Origin: Yoonia sp. R2331
GTDB lineage: Bacteria; Pseudomonadota; Alphaproteobacteria; Rhodobacterales; Rhodobacteraceae
Length of the DNA: 64,000 nucleotides
NCBI RefSeq assembly: GCF_041103235.1
Contig: NZ_JBGCUN010000001.1
Location: forward strand, 1,116,001-1,180,000
Direction of reading: 5' to 3'
Shown: in pieces, positions 8,519-17,987 of the stretch
Layout of the letters: each line of letters begins with the position of its first letter
Position numbering within the stretch: the first letter of the stretch is position 1
Made by a program: the position numbers and the translations under genes
Notes under the pieces: model-generated
What the model was told of the DNA's origin: nothing
What the model saw: the letters and a program-made list of their open reading frames with translations, nothing else
Database searches by the model: none

Positions 8519-11500
8519 CTATTCAGCCGCGCGCAGCGGTGTGGCCACCGGGTCAGGCACGGGGAACGGGTCTTCGGTCCAGATGAATTCTGGCGCTTTG
8601 ACCTTCTTGGCCTGCCGCCGCAACGCCCAGTCCTGTGCCGCGCGGCTGGACCGACCCATCGACAAGCGCGCCAGAAGCCGCGCAATCCAGATCGCATAGG
8701 TCGACACCCAGACCCGCACAGCCAGCATCGACGGGGTGAAGACCAGCGTCAGCATGGTGGCAATCCCAAGGCCAAAGACCACGGCGGTCGCCAACTGCTT
8801 CCACCAAAGGGCCGTCGGGCTGTCGATGGAATAGCCGCCACCAAAGAAATCAAGGCTGAGGCCGAACATCATCGGTGCCAGACCCGCCATCGTGGTGATC
8901 GTGGTCAGCAACACGGGCCGGATACGGGCCTGCGCTGTGCGCACGATCGCCTCTTTGCGGGGCATGTATTGGCTGTATTCCTGATAGGTATCAATCAGGA
9001 TGATGTTGTTGTTCACCACGATCCCGGCGAGCGCCACAATGCCCGTCCCGGTCATGATGATCGAAAACGGCTGATCCATGATGATCATGCCCCAGAGCAC
9101 GCCAGCCGTGGACAGCACCACCGCCATGAGCACCAGCATCGCATTGTAGAACGAATTGAACTGCGCCAGCAGGATGATGAACATCAACCCCAGCGCACCG
9201 GCAAAGGCTGTTTGCAGGAACGCCTGACTTTCGGCCTGATCGGCCTGATCGCCGGTCCATTCATAGCTGATCGAGGGTGGCAGGGGACCGGTTTCCAACC
9301 ATTCGGTCAGCACCGCGATCCGCTCATTGGGGGTCACGACTTCCATCCGCAGATCGCCGCCAGTGACCTGATCCTTCAGGCTGCTGTCGGCATCATAGTC
9401 GGCGGCCGGGATGATCCGGTATTCCTCTGTCTCGGTATCGGTCAGCTTGACCAATTCACCTGCAACACCCGCTTTGACGTCAAAATAACGCTTTTGATCA
9501 ACCCGGTTGATCTGCGCGAGCTTCGGGACCGGCGTGCGAGTGATGAAATTCGACAGTGGCACAAGGCCCGCATTCGTGCGCACCCGCAATGTGTCCAGCG
9601 TGGACAGCACCCGGTCCTGCGCGGGCAGGCGGGCGCGAATGTCGATTTCCTCGTCAGAGCTATCGACGCGCATCGTGTCCAGCAGGATACCACGGGTCAC
9701 CAGTTGCACCATGCCGCCCACGGTCGCCACATCCGCGCCAAACCGCCCGGCCTTCTCGACATCCACGTCAATCTGCCAGTCGATACCGGGCAGGGGCAGG
9801 GTATCCTCAACCTGGGTCAGGCCCGTGGTGGCGTCAAACTGCGCGCGCGCAATGGCCATGCCTTCCAGCAATTCTTCCCAATTGTCCGACTTCAGCCGCA
9901 GATGCACCGGCTTGGCAGAGGCGGGGCCCATCGCGAGGTTCAGCACCTCATAACGGATGCCGGGAATGTCGCGCAGGTCTTCTTCGAGGTCCGCGATCAC
10001 ACGGTTGCCGTCCAGATCGGGGTTATCCTTGCGGTCCTCCCAGCGGGTCAGCTCTAGCTGCACCTGTCCGATGGCATCAGCAGGCCCTTCGGCCCCGCCG
10101 GTGTTCGAATTCAAGCCGCCGTCACCGGCAAAGGCAAAGGCACTTTCAACGCCGGGATGGCGGTTCACCACGTCTTCGACCTGTTTGACCAGCCGGTCCT
10201 TTTCGGTGATCGACAGGTTGCCCCGGGCCTGCACATAGACAATCGCCTGCTCAGGCTCTGTCTCGACGAAGAATTCGACGCCGTTGTTGTTGGCACCAAA
10301 GTAGCTGAACGTATACATCACAAAGGCGATCACACCGGCAATCGTCACCAGCGGCATGATCGGATTGCCGGTCACAAAGCTCATGAAATAGCCGAAAGGT
10401 GTGCGGCGCTTGCCGACACGAACCTTCTTCGCCCGGCGTTGGATTTGCGCAGCCCCCATCACGACAGATGCGAAAACCGCGCCAAAGAGGAATAGCGCAA
10501 TCCCTGGCAGGCTGTCGCCAAAGCCGCCCGATTGCACAGCCTCACCCGCCAGATAGCCGGGGTTCAGCGTCATCATCGCGCCGACGAACACCATCATCAG
10601 GGCGACGGGGACCAGCGCGGCGCGGATCACCCAAGGCAACCGGCTGCGCAAACCGTCAGACATCTGACCGATCAGGCGGCTGAACCGGCCCGTGACGCCC
10701 CCCATGACGGGCAGGTATATCAGCGCGACGACAAGCGATGCGGCCAGCACAAAGATCAGTGTGACCGGCAACATGCCCATGAATTGCCCCGGAACACCGG
10801 GCCAGAAGAGCATTGGCAGGAACGCGCATAGCGTTGTGGCAGTTGACGAAATGATCGGCCAGAACATCCGCTTGGCGGCCTCTGTATAGGCCTGCATCGG
10901 GCCAGACCCTTCGGAAATGCGCTTGTCGGCGTATTCCACCACCACAATCGCGCCGTCCACCAGCATCCCCACAGCCAGGATCAGGCCGAACATCACGATA
11001 TTGGAAATCGTGATCCCCATGACGGCCAGAAAGGCAAAGCACAGCAGGAACGACGTCGGAATAGCAAAGCCCACCAACAGGGCAGGCCGCGTGCCAAGGG
11101 CTGCCAGCACCACGATCATCACCAGTGCCACCGCCGTCAGGACAGAGCCTTCCAACTGGCTGACCATGGATTTGACGTTGGTCGATTGGTCGTTCGAGGT
11201 GCCTACATCAATCGCGGCACGCAACTCTGGCGGCCAAGAGGCTTGTTCAGCCGCAACCTCCTGCCGGACCAGCTCTGCGGTGTCGATCAGATTGAACCCT
11301 TTGCGCTTGACCACCTGCAGCGCCACCGTGTTGACCCCGTTAAAGCGGGCCGTGCCGATCCGGTCCTCAAACGTCAGCTTGATCGTGGCGATATCGCCCA
11401 GCGTCACGACGCGGTCGCCGTTCATCTTCACCGGCAGTTCGTAAACATCTTGTGCTTCGTTAAAGGACGACGGGATCTTGACCGCAAAGCTCCCCTGCGC

Positions 11501-12160
11501 GCTGTCCACTTCACCGGCTGCGATCAGCAGGTTGTTGTTGGTCACCACGCCGATCAGATCACCGGCGGTGACGTTATAGCTTTCCAGCTTCAGCGGATCG
11601 ATCAGCACTTCCAGCATCTCGTCGCGCTGACCGGCCAGACCGGCCTCCAGCACTGCATCCAGACTCTCGATCCGATCCTGCAAATCCTTGGCGACCTGCA
11701 ACAGCGTCCGCTCGGGCACGTCGCCCGTCAAGTTCACGATCAGAATCGGGAATTCGGAAAAGTTGATTTCGTTGATCGAGTAATTTTCGGCCCCTTGTGG
11801 AAACGAGCCTTGCGCCTTGTTCATGGCATCGCGGATATCAGCCAGGATCTTGGTTTTGTCCCAGCCAAATTCGAACTCCAGCGCGACACCGGCATAGCCC
11901 TCGGCGGCGGTCGACGACATGGTTTTCAACCCATCAAGGTCCGACAGCTCTGTTTCCATCGGCTTGACCAGCAGGCTTTCGCTGTCGCTGGCTGAGATGC
12001 CGGGGAAGGGGACCGACACAAAGATCGCCGGGATTTCGATGTCCGGCTCACCCTCTTTGGGCAGGCCCACATAGGCGAAACCGCCCGCCAACAAGGACAG
12101 GGCGATAAACGCCAACACCATGCGGGCGCGTGATGCGGCCCAATCAACTAATCCGGTCAT
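8519..12160 (-). CDS. RND efflux transporter permease subunit
   Basis: A 1213-residue AcrB-family protein, longer than the usual 1020-1080. It starts with a short cytoplasmic end and helix 1 (A-L-S-L-L-A-G-G-F-A-Y-V-G-L-P). It holds the TM4 proton-relay region with V-G-M-L-V-D-G-A-I-V-V-V-E and the repeat-related C-terminal half with V-N-N-N-I-I-L-I-D-T. Extra length sits between the two halves (about residues 510-580, additional hydrophobic segments) and in the C-terminal tail. The start overlaps the stop of the adaptor gene (TGA/ATG at 12157-12160), so the two are co-translated. It would form the inner-membrane pump of a tripartite exporter; no outer-membrane channel gene lies nearby. Confidence 0.9.
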   Translation of the reverse strand: MTGLVDWAASRARMVLAFIALSLLAGGFAYVGLPKEGEPDIEIPAIFVSVPFPGISASDSESLLVKPMETELSDLDGLKTMSSTAAEGYAGVALEFEFGWDKTKILADIRDAMNKAQGSFPQGAENYSINEINFSEFPILIVNLTGDVPERTLLQVAKDLQDRIESLDAVLEAGLAGQRDEMLEVLIDPLKLESYNVTAGDLIGVVTNNNLLIAAGEVDSAQGSFAVKIPSSFNEAQDVYELPVKMNGDRVVTLGDIATIKLTFEDRIGTARFNGVNTVALQVVKRKGFNLIDTAELVRQEVAAEQASWPPELRAAIDVGTSNDQSTNVKSMVSQLEGSVLTAVALVMIVVLAALGTRPALLVGFAIPTSFLLCFAFLAVMGITISNIVMFGLILAVGMLVDGAIVVVEYADKRISEGSGPMQAYTEAAKRMFWPIISSTATTLCAFLPMLFWPGVPGQFMGMLPVTLIFVLAASLVVALIYLPVMGGVTGRFSRLIGQMSDGLRSRLPWVIRAALVPVALMMVFVGAMMTLNPGYLAGEAVQSGGFGDSLPGIALFLFGAVFASVVMGAAQIQRRAKKVRVGKRRTPFGYFMSFVTGNPIMPLVTIAGVIAFVMYTFSYFGANNNGVEFFVETEPEQAIVYVQARGNLSITEKDRLVKQVEDVVNRHPGVESAFAFAGDGGLNSNTGGAEGPADAIGQVQLELTRWEDRKDNPDLDGNRVIADLEEDLRDIPGIRYEVLNLAMGPASAKPVHLRLKSDNWEELLEGMAIARAQFDATTGLTQVEDTLPLPGIDWQIDVDVEKAGRFGADVATVGGMVQLVTRGILLDTMRVDSSDEEIDIRARLPAQDRVLSTLDTLRVRTNAGLVPLSNFITRTPVPKLAQINRVDQKRYFDVKAGVAGELVKLTDTETEEYRIIPAADYDADSSLKDQVTGGDLRMEVVTPNERIAVLTEWLETGPLPPSISYEWTGDQADQAESQAFLQTAFAGALGLMFIILLAQFNSFYNAMLVLMAVVLSTAGVLWGMIIMDQPFSIIMTGTGIVALAGIVVNNNIILIDTYQEYSQYMPRKEAIVRTAQARIRPVLLTTITTMAGLAPMMFGLSLDFFGGGYSIDSPTALWWKQLATAVVFGLGIATMLTLVFTPSMLAVRVWVSTYAIWIARLLARLSMGRSSRAAQDWALRRQAKKVKAPEFIWTEDPFPVPDPVATPLRAAE

Positions 12161-13431
12161 CCGCCTGCCTCGCTAAATGTGGGGGCAACAGTCACACCAT
12201 CTATGACAAACTCCTGACCGATGGTGATGATGTTCACTTGATCCGGCAGGTCCGCGACCCAAACCCCTTCGGCGGTGTCGCGGATCATTATGACTGGCAT
12301 GAATCGGGCCACATTGCCCGCATCCACCGTCCGCACGCCCAGCACACCATCATCGTTCAGCGTCAATGCGCTTTGCGGGATCAGATGCGCAGTGCGGCCA
12401 TCAGCGGCCACGACGATTTCCACCGTCTGTCCATCGCGGATCGCCAGATCGGCGTTTGGCACCTCAATTTCGACACGGAAGGTACGCGTTGTGTCATCAG
12501 CAGAGCGTGACAGGAACGTCACCCGTCCCGTGACCACATCATCGCTATTGATCCGCGCCTGCGCAGAGGCACCAACCACAACCTTGTTCACATTGGCCTC
12601 TGGCACAAAACCCACCAACTTGATCGGATCAAGCTGGATGATCGTCGCGCAGGGGCTGCCGGGCTGCATCAACGACCCCAACTCTGCGGTGTCCGTTTCC
12701 AACAGACCCGCAAACGGCGCGGTGATCGTCAGGCGGGTAATCTCACGCTCGGCCGCGGCCACTGCGGCGGCGGCGGCTTCAATACCCGCCTCGGCAGAGG
12801 CAAGCGAGGAATTGGCGCGTTGGATGCCTGCGGCAGCAGCTTCGGCCACAGCCTCGGCACTGACCAACCGGGTCTCAGAAGCAAAGCCATCTTCACTGAG
12901 CTTGCGGGCGGCGTTGACGTTGATTTCAGCCTCGCGCACACGGGCGTTTGCCTCTGCCAAGGCGGCTTCCGCCTCTGGCACGCGGCCCCGGGCTTCGGTC
13001 AGCCGGGCGCGTGTTTCGGCCAACGATGCCTCGCGGGTGCCGGGGTCAAGGCGGCACATCATGTCGCCAGCGTTAACAAAGGCGCCCTTGCGCAGCGGCT
13101 CTGAAATCACCTGACCAGAGGTTTCGGAAGCAACTGTCACCTGACGCGCGGCTTCCGTCCTGCCACGCAGGATAACCGCGCTTTCGATCGTGCGTGCCTC
13201 AGATGCTAGGGCCACGACGCGCACCAGGTCGGGGTCAGCGTCGGACGTGTCGATGTCGGGTTCCGCCTCTGCCATCGCGACCTCGGCCTCTGGCGCATCG
13301 CCTTCGCTGGCCTCTGCCGGGGCTGCCAGCGGCGTATCGCTGGCAAATTGCAACAAAAGCTCACGCTCAAATACCAGAAGATACAGGCCACCGGTGACCA
13401 GAATTGCGGTAATTATTGACACCAATCGCAT
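12157..13431 (-). CDS. RND efflux periplasmic adaptor (membrane fusion protein)
   Basis: A 424-residue HlyD/AcrA-type adaptor. Residues 5-22 are a hydrophobic anchor, then an acidic Ala-rich linker, the lipoyl half-motifs (R-Q-V-T-V-A-S-E-T-S-G-Q-V), a long Ala/Glu coiled-coil hairpin (about 150-250) and the beta-barrel region with D-P-I-K-L-V-G-F-V-P-E. It joins the permease encoded immediately downstream to an outer-membrane channel. First gene of the two-gene operon; two adjacent dyad sequences 77-117 nt upstream of its start are candidate regulator sites. No lipobox cysteine is seen. Confidence 0.9.
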   Translation of the reverse strand: MRLVSIITAILVTGGLYLLVFERELLLQFASDTPLAAPAEASEGDAPEAEVAMAEAEPDIDTSDADPDLVRVVALASEARTIESAVILRGRTEAARQVTVASETSGQVISEPLRKGAFVNAGDMMCRLDPGTREASLAETRARLTEARGRVPEAEAALAEANARVREAEINVNAARKLSEDGFASETRLVSAEAVAEAAAAGIQRANSSLASAEAGIEAAAAAVAAAEREITRLTITAPFAGLLETDTAELGSLMQPGSPCATIIQLDPIKLVGFVPEANVNKVVVGASAQARINSDDVVTGRVTFLSRSADDTTRTFRVEIEVPNADLAIRDGQTVEIVVAADGRTAHLIPQSALTLNDDGVLGVRTVDAGNVARFMPVIMIRDTAEGVWVADLPDQVNIITIGQEFVIDGVTVAPTFSEAGG

Positions 13432-13507
13432 GACATCGCCTTTGTTGGGCTTCCAACCCGCGCAGAATAAGGACGGGCTTTGTTATTGTTTGTACGCTCG
13501 GACATAT

Positions 13508-13548
13508 GCTTGGATCACAAGGAATCCAAGCTGAACTGTTCGGTTCAG
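13508..13548. promoter_or_regulatory. Two back-to-back dyads upstream of the RND operon
   Basis: Dyad 1 is GCTTGGAT (13508-13515), 8 nt, ATCCAAGC (13524-13531), perfect. Dyad 2 is CTGAAC (13531-13536), 6 nt, GTTCAG (13543-13548), perfect, and shares base 13531 with dyad 1. They lie in the 290-nt gap 13432-13721 between the divergent adaptor gene and the yfgM-like gene. Their size suits a dimeric TetR- or MarR-type repressor. No regulator gene is adjacent. Nothing else identifiable lies in this gap. Confidence 0.4.
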
Positions 13549-13721
13549 TTTAGATGGCTTCGCCACGGATCGCAAGAGCGTGTCTGCCGCAGGTCTTGGC
13601 ATTCCGTGATGCTTCACGATATGAAGCTGCAAAGCAGCGGCGCGCGCCCACCAAAGGCACCCAAAACACGCCCCCGCAAGACGATCAAACGCGCCCACCG
13701 CGCGACACAAAGGACAAGCCG

Positions 13722-14378
13722 TTGAGCGACAGTGACAGTTTCATCAATGAAGTGACCGAAGAGGTCCGCCGCGACCAGCTCTATGGCTATCTGCGGCGCT
13801 ATGGCTGGATCGCTGTAGTGCTGATTGTTGTGCTTGTGGGCGGGGCTGCCTGGAACGAATACAACAAGGCACAAGCGACCGCCAAGGCGCAGGCCACAGG
13901 TGATGCGCTGATGAATGCCCTGTCGCAGAATGACCCTGAATTCCGCATGGCCGCCGTGGCCGAGGTCGAGGCAGAAGGATCCGCCGTTGCAGTGACCGCG
14001 CTGATTACAGCGGCCAGCCAGCAAGAGGCGGGCGATACCGCCGCGGCGGTTGCAACGCTGCAAGACCTTACCGTGAACACCGATGTGCCGGTCATTTATA
14101 ACGAGCTTGCGGCGTTTAAGGCCGCCTTGCTTGAGCCCGATCCAGCGACACGGCGCACCAGCCTCGAAGCGATGGCGCAGCCCGGTTTGCCCTTTGCGCT
14201 TTTGGCGCAGGAACAGCTTGCGCTGGCTGATCTGGCCGCAGGCGATCCTGACGCCGCGATCACGCGACTTACCGCCATTGTCGAAGACGCCGGTGTCCCG
14301 CGGGGCTTGCTTGTGCGGGCGCAAACCTTAATGGTGGCGCTGGGCGCGGAGCTTCCCGGCCTCGCGACCTTGCAATAA
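13722..14378 (+). CDS. YfgM-like TPR-type membrane protein (TTG start)
   Basis: A 218-residue protein with an N-terminal cytoplasmic segment, one transmembrane helix (about residues 27-45, Y-G-W-I-A-V-V-L-I-V-V) and an Ala-rich helical TPR-like periplasmic domain. The start is inferred as TTG at 13722: it gives S-D-S-D-S-F-I-N-E-V-T-E-E-V-R-R-D, the normal family N-terminus, and AAAGGA sits 7 nt before it. The frame is open back to 13554, but that part is Arg/Pro-rich and unlike the family. The order yfgM-bamB-der matches the well-known gammaproteobacterial arrangement. The protein probably helps chaperone newly exported envelope proteins at the Sec translocon. Confidence 0.75.
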   Translation: MSDSDSFINEVTEEVRRDQLYGYLRRYGWIAVVLIVVLVGGAAWNEYNKAQATAKAQATGDALMNALSQNDPEFRMAAVAEVEAEGSAVAVTALITAASQQEAGDTAAAVATLQDLTVNTDVPVIYNELAAFKAALLEPDPATRRTSLEAMAQPGLPFALLAQEQLALADLAAGDPDAAITRLTAIVEDAGVPRGLLVRAQTLMVALGAELPGLATLQ

Positions 14379-14399
14379 GACGCCAAAGGGGCTGATTTC

Positions 14400-15692
14400 G
14401 TGATTGCCAAGACCAAGTTTGCCGCCTGTTTCAGCCTGTCGTTTTTGATTGCCTGTGGTGAGCCGGATGTGATCCTGCCCGGCACGCGCGAAGCAATCCG
14501 CCCAGGCGACGGCGTGAATACCACAGCACCCATCGCCTTGCCCGCCACCCGGCTCAATGCCAATTGGACCCATCGCAACGGCGAGGCGGATCACACGATC
14601 ACGCACCCGGCCTTGTCGGGGCTGAACCAGATTTTCGCCGTCAACATCGGCGAAGGCGACAGCCGCAAGGCGCGCATCACCGCTGATCCGGTCGTGGCCA
14701 ATGGTGTCATCTACACCCTCGATTCCCGCGCCCGTGTCACAGCCACCGCCACATCCGGCGCGCCGGTTTGGGTCGCGGATGTGCAGCCGGGCAACGACAA
14801 CCGCACCGATGCCTCTGGCGGTGGTCTGGCCTATGGCAATGGCCGCCTTTTTGTAACTTCTGGCTTTGGCGAGGTGACAGCCCTTGATGCCGCCAGCGGT
14901 GGCACGCTTTGGACGCAAGACCTTGATGCGCCGGGCACATCAGCACCCACCGTATCCGGCGATCTGCTGTATGTGGTCGGTCGCGATAGCACCGCTTGGG
15001 CGATTGAGGTCAGCAATGGCCGCGTGCGCTGGCAGCAATCCGGCACACCCTCTGTCTCGGCCTTTGCGGGCGGGGCAGGGCCTGCGGTTGCGGGCGATCT
15101 GGCGATCTTCCCCTTTGACAGCGGCGAAGTGGTCGCGACCTTCCCGCAAGGCGGCCTGCGCCGCTGGTCCACAGCCGTGTCCGGTGCCCGGACAGGGACA
15201 GCGGGCGCACTGGTGTCCGATATCGGGGGCGATCCGGTCATTGACGGCGACCGCGTTTACGTTGGCAACGTCGCCGGGCGCACAGCCGCCATCGACGCCT
15301 TTTCAGGCGAACGGATCTGGACCGCCAATGATGGTGCTGTCAGCCCGGTCTGGCCCGTGGGCAACGCGGTCTTTTTGGTCAACGACATCAACGAACTCGT
15401 GCGCCTTGATGCGGCAACTGGCACCGCCGTCTGGCGCACCCAATTGCCGCAATTCGAAGAGGGCGGCGTCTTTCGCCAGCGCCGTTCGGTCTATGCCCAT
15501 TACGGCCCGGTGCTGGCAGGTGGCCGCCTGATCGTTGCCTCCTCTGACGGTCAGGTGCGGGCCTTTGATCCCCGCTCTGGCGCGCTCGTCGGCAATGCCG
15601 CCTTGCCCGGTGGGGCCGCATCGCACCCCGCCGTTGCCGGTGGTACGCTTTATGTGGTGACCAAGGCCGGGCAGTTGGTGGCTTTCCGTTAG
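14400..15692 (+). CDS. bamB: BamB-like PQQ-repeat outer-membrane lipoprotein
   Basis: A 430-residue protein with a lipoprotein signal: F-S-L-S-F-L-I-A-C-G, with the lipobox cysteine near residue 19. The rest is a chain of PQQ-like beta-propeller blades (repeated G-x-x-Y-x-x-D and A-x-D-A-x-x-G-x-x-x-W patterns, for example A-L-D-A-A-S-G-G-T-L-W). The start is GTG at 14400. BamB is the propeller lipoprotein of the BAM machine that inserts beta-barrel proteins into the outer membrane. The position between the yfgM-like gene and der supports the call. Sequence divergence in alphaproteobacteria leaves slight doubt. Confidence 0.83.
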   Translation: MIAKTKFAACFSLSFLIACGEPDVILPGTREAIRPGDGVNTTAPIALPATRLNANWTHRNGEADHTITHPALSGLNQIFAVNIGEGDSRKARITADPVVANGVIYTLDSRARVTATATSGAPVWVADVQPGNDNRTDASGGGLAYGNGRLFVTSGFGEVTALDAASGGTLWTQDLDAPGTSAPTVSGDLLYVVGRDSTAWAIEVSNGRVRWQQSGTPSVSAFAGGAGPAVAGDLAIFPFDSGEVVATFPQGGLRRWSTAVSGARTGTAGALVSDIGGDPVIDGDRVYVGNVAGRTAAIDAFSGERIWTANDGAVSPVWPVGNAVFLVNDINELVRLDAATGTAVWRTQLPQFEEGGVFRQRRSVYAHYGPVLAGGRLIVASSDGQVRAFDPRSGALVGNAALPGGAASHPAVAGGTLYVVTKAGQLVAFR

Positions 15693-15740
15693 CGCACGGA
15701 TGGTGTATCGCCCCGGCTCTGATAGGCCGGAGTCGCAAAG

Positions 15741-17189
15741 ATGACCTTTACCCTTGCCATTGTGGGGCGTCCCAATGTGGGCAAATCCACGCTGTTCAAC
15801 CGTCTGGTTGGCAAGAAACTCGCCCTGGTCGATGACCAGCCCGGCGTGACGCGCGATTTGCGCGAAGGCGAAGCACGGCTCGGTGATCTGCGGTTCACAG
15901 TGATTGACAGCGCCGGTCTGGAAGACGCCACCGACGACAGCCTGCAGGGCCGTATGCGTCGCCTGACCGAACGTGCCGTTGAAATGGCCGATGTCTGCCT
16001 CTTCATGATCGACGCCCGTGCCGGTGTGCTGCCCACGGACGAAATTTTCGCCGACATCCTGCGCAAGAAAAACGCCAACGTGATCCTCGCGGCCAACAAG
16101 TCCGAAGGCAAAGCGGGCGAAGCCGGGTTCCTTGAGGCTTATGGCCTTGGCTTGACCGAACCGATCCGCCTGTCTGCCGAACATGGCGAAGGGCTGGATG
16201 AACTTTATCACATGCTGCTGCCACTGGCCGATCAGTTCGCCGAACGCGCCGCGGCCGATGCGCCCGAAACCGATGTGGACGTCGGCGAAGATGACGAAGA
16301 CGTAGCCCGCGTGCCGACACAGAACAAACCGCTGCAAATCGCTGTGGTTGGCCGCCCCAATGCGGGTAAGTCCACGCTTGTGAACAAGATCCTCGGCGAA
16401 GAACGCCTGCTGACCGGGCCAGAAGCGGGCATCACCCGTGATGCAATTTCCGTGCAAACCGACTGGGGCGGTGTGCCCATGCGCATCTTTGACACCGCTG
16501 GCATGCGCAAAAAGGCCAAGGTGCAGGAAAAGCTCGAAAAGCTCTCGGTCAGCGACGGGTTGCGTGCCGTCAAGTTTGCTGAAGTCGTTGTTGTCCTTCT
16601 CGACGTCGAAATCCCCTTTGAACAGCAGGACCTGCGCATCGCTGATCTGGCAGAGCGTGAAGGCCGCGCCGTGATCATTGCGGTCAACAAATGGGACGTC
16701 GAAGACGAAAAACAGGACAAGCTGAAAAAGCTGAAACAAGAATTTGCGCGCATGTTGCCGCAGCTCAAGGGCGCGCCGCTGATCACCGTGTCGGCCAAGA
16801 CGGGTCGGGGCCTAGATCGTCTGCAAGAGGCGATCATGCGCGCCCATGACGTCTGGAACCGCCGCGTCACCACCGCTCAGTTGAACCGCTGGTTGACCGG
16901 CATGCTTGAACAGCACCCGCCGCCCGCACCGGGCGGCAAGCGGATCAAGATGCGCTACATGACGCAAGTCAAAACCCGTCCGCCGGGCTTTGTGGTGATG
17001 ACCTCATTCCCCGATCAAGTGCCAGCATCCTACACCCGCTATCTGGTCAATGGCCTGCGCGAGGATTTCGACATGCCCGGTACGCCGATCCGGCTGACCT
17101 TGCGGGATCAGGGCGACAAGAACCCCTACAAGGGCAAGAAGTCGTCCCAGCCCTCGCGCCTGTCAAAGCACCTCAAGAAGGGTAGCTAA
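15741..17189 (+). CDS. der: Ribosome-assembly GTPase Der (EngA)
   Basis: A 482-residue tandem GTPase. First G-domain: G1 [10 protein letters not shown]3 D-S-A-G, G4 N-K-S-E. Second: G1 G-R-P-N-A-G-K-S-T (about residue 205), G3 D-T-A-G-M, G4 N-K-W-D. It ends in the KH-like domain with F-V-V-M-T-S-F-P-D and a Lys-rich tail. Der acts late in 50S subunit assembly in the cytoplasm. The ATG at 15741 follows CCGGAG. It ends the yfgM-bamB-der group and shares CTAA with the convergent membrane-protein gene. Confidence 0.97.
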   Translation: MTFTLAIVGRPNVGKSTLFNRLVGKKLALVDDQPGVTRDLREGEARLGDLRFTVIDSAGLEDATDDSLQGRMRRLTERAVEMADVCLFMIDARAGVLPTDEIFADILRKKNANVILAANKSEGKAGEAGFLEAYGLGLTEPIRLSAEHGEGLDELYHMLLPLADQFAERAAADAPETDVDVGEDDEDVARVPTQNKPLQIAVVGRPNAGKSTLVNKILGEERLLTGPEAGITRDAISVQTDWGGVPMRIFDTAGMRKKAKVQEKLEKLSVSDGLRAVKFAEVVVVLLDVEIPFEQQDLRIADLAEREGRAVIIAVNKWDVEDEKQDKLKKLKQEFARMLPQLKGAPLITVSAKTGRGLDRLQEAIMRAHDVWNRRVTTAQLNRWLTGMLEQHPPPAPGGKRIKMRYMTQVKTRPPGFVVMTSFPDQVPASYTRYLVNGLREDFDMPGTPIRLTLRDQGDKNPYKGKKSSQPSRLSKHLKKGS

Positions 17190-17890
17190 GCCTCTGAAAC
17201 GCTGCTGTTTCTCAGTGTCATAGCAATCAGCAAGGCCGCGCCAATTGCGGCCGCCGCTGACACGGCAATCACCTGCGTCTGATTGCTGACAATGATACCG
17301 ATCAGTGCCCAAACGACCGTTAATCCGTATTCTGGCGCACCGGGTTTGCGGCGCATGACGCCCACCGTGACGACAAGCGCACAGGCAATGCCGATCAAAG
17401 CCCAGCCAAAGCTATCGGTCAGTATTGCATACCCCGCCGCGGTACTGCCAAGCGACACGAATGACGCGGCCGTCAACCAACCGGCATAAATGCCGATGGG
17501 CGCTTGCAGCCACCAGCGATCCGCATCCGGTGCGCGCAGCAACGCAAGGATGGCGAAACCCGCCATAATGAAGATGGTGACCGTGGCCCAAATCGCGCTG
17601 GCGTTGGCAATCGACAACCACGGCACACCAACCGCCAGACTGACGATCAACGGCTGGCGCGCGGCCTTCCAGTCCGCTGCATGACGTCGCCGCAACAAGC
17701 CATAGCCCGCCGACACCAGCAGCCAACCATAGATCAACCCCCAGATCGCGAAGGCATAACCCGCTGGCTGGATCGGCGGATCAATTTGAGGATTGGGCAG
17801 TTGGTCTTCAGTAAATCCCATAAAGGGCGAGGTCAGCGCCGGGGCGACTGCAAAGGCCAGGGCGAGTGCAAAGGTAAGAAAAGCGGTCAT
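17186..17890 (-). CDS. Multi-pass membrane protein, TspO/MBR-like (tentative)
   Basis: A 234-residue very hydrophobic protein with about seven membrane segments. The Trp-rich pieces [12 protein letters not shown] and [13 protein letters not shown] resemble the TspO/MBR (tryptophan-rich sensory protein) group, but it is longer than classic 160-residue TspO. TspO proteins bind tetrapyrroles and tune pigment and oxygen responses; that function is not shown here. The ATG at 17890 was chosen because the upstream extension (frame open to 18097) is not hydrophobic. It converges with der, and its start is 97 nt from the divergent DUF2235 gene. Confidence 0.55.
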   Translation of the reverse strand: MTAFLTFALALAFAVAPALTSPFMGFTEDQLPNPQIDPPIQPAGYAFAIWGLIYGWLLVSAGYGLLRRRHAADWKAARQPLIVSLAVGVPWLSIANASAIWATVTIFIMAGFAILALLRAPDADRWWLQAPIGIYAGWLTAASFVSLGSTAAGYAILTDSFGWALIGIACALVVTVGVMRRKPGAPEYGLTVVWALIGIIVSNQTQVIAVSAAAAIGAALLIAMTLRNSSVSEA

Positions 17891-17987
17891 CGGGTCTCTG
17901 TCAGGTTCAAGGAAGGTCGGGAACACCTGACTTGTGGCACATTGCACTTTTGGCAAGGATAACGTCATTTCAATCGGGACGATTGGC

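Noticed and set aside
8969-10057. 362-codon open frame on the plus strand
   Set aside because: Antisense to the RND permease; low-quality composition.
13554-13721. Longer N-terminus for the yfgM-like gene
   Set aside because: The upstream 56 codons are Arg/Pro-rich and unlike the family, they cover the 5' region shared with the RND operon, and a good ribosome-binding site precedes the TTG at 13722.
15303-16739. 478-codon open frame on the minus strand
   Set aside because: Antisense to der and the end of bamB; no domain.
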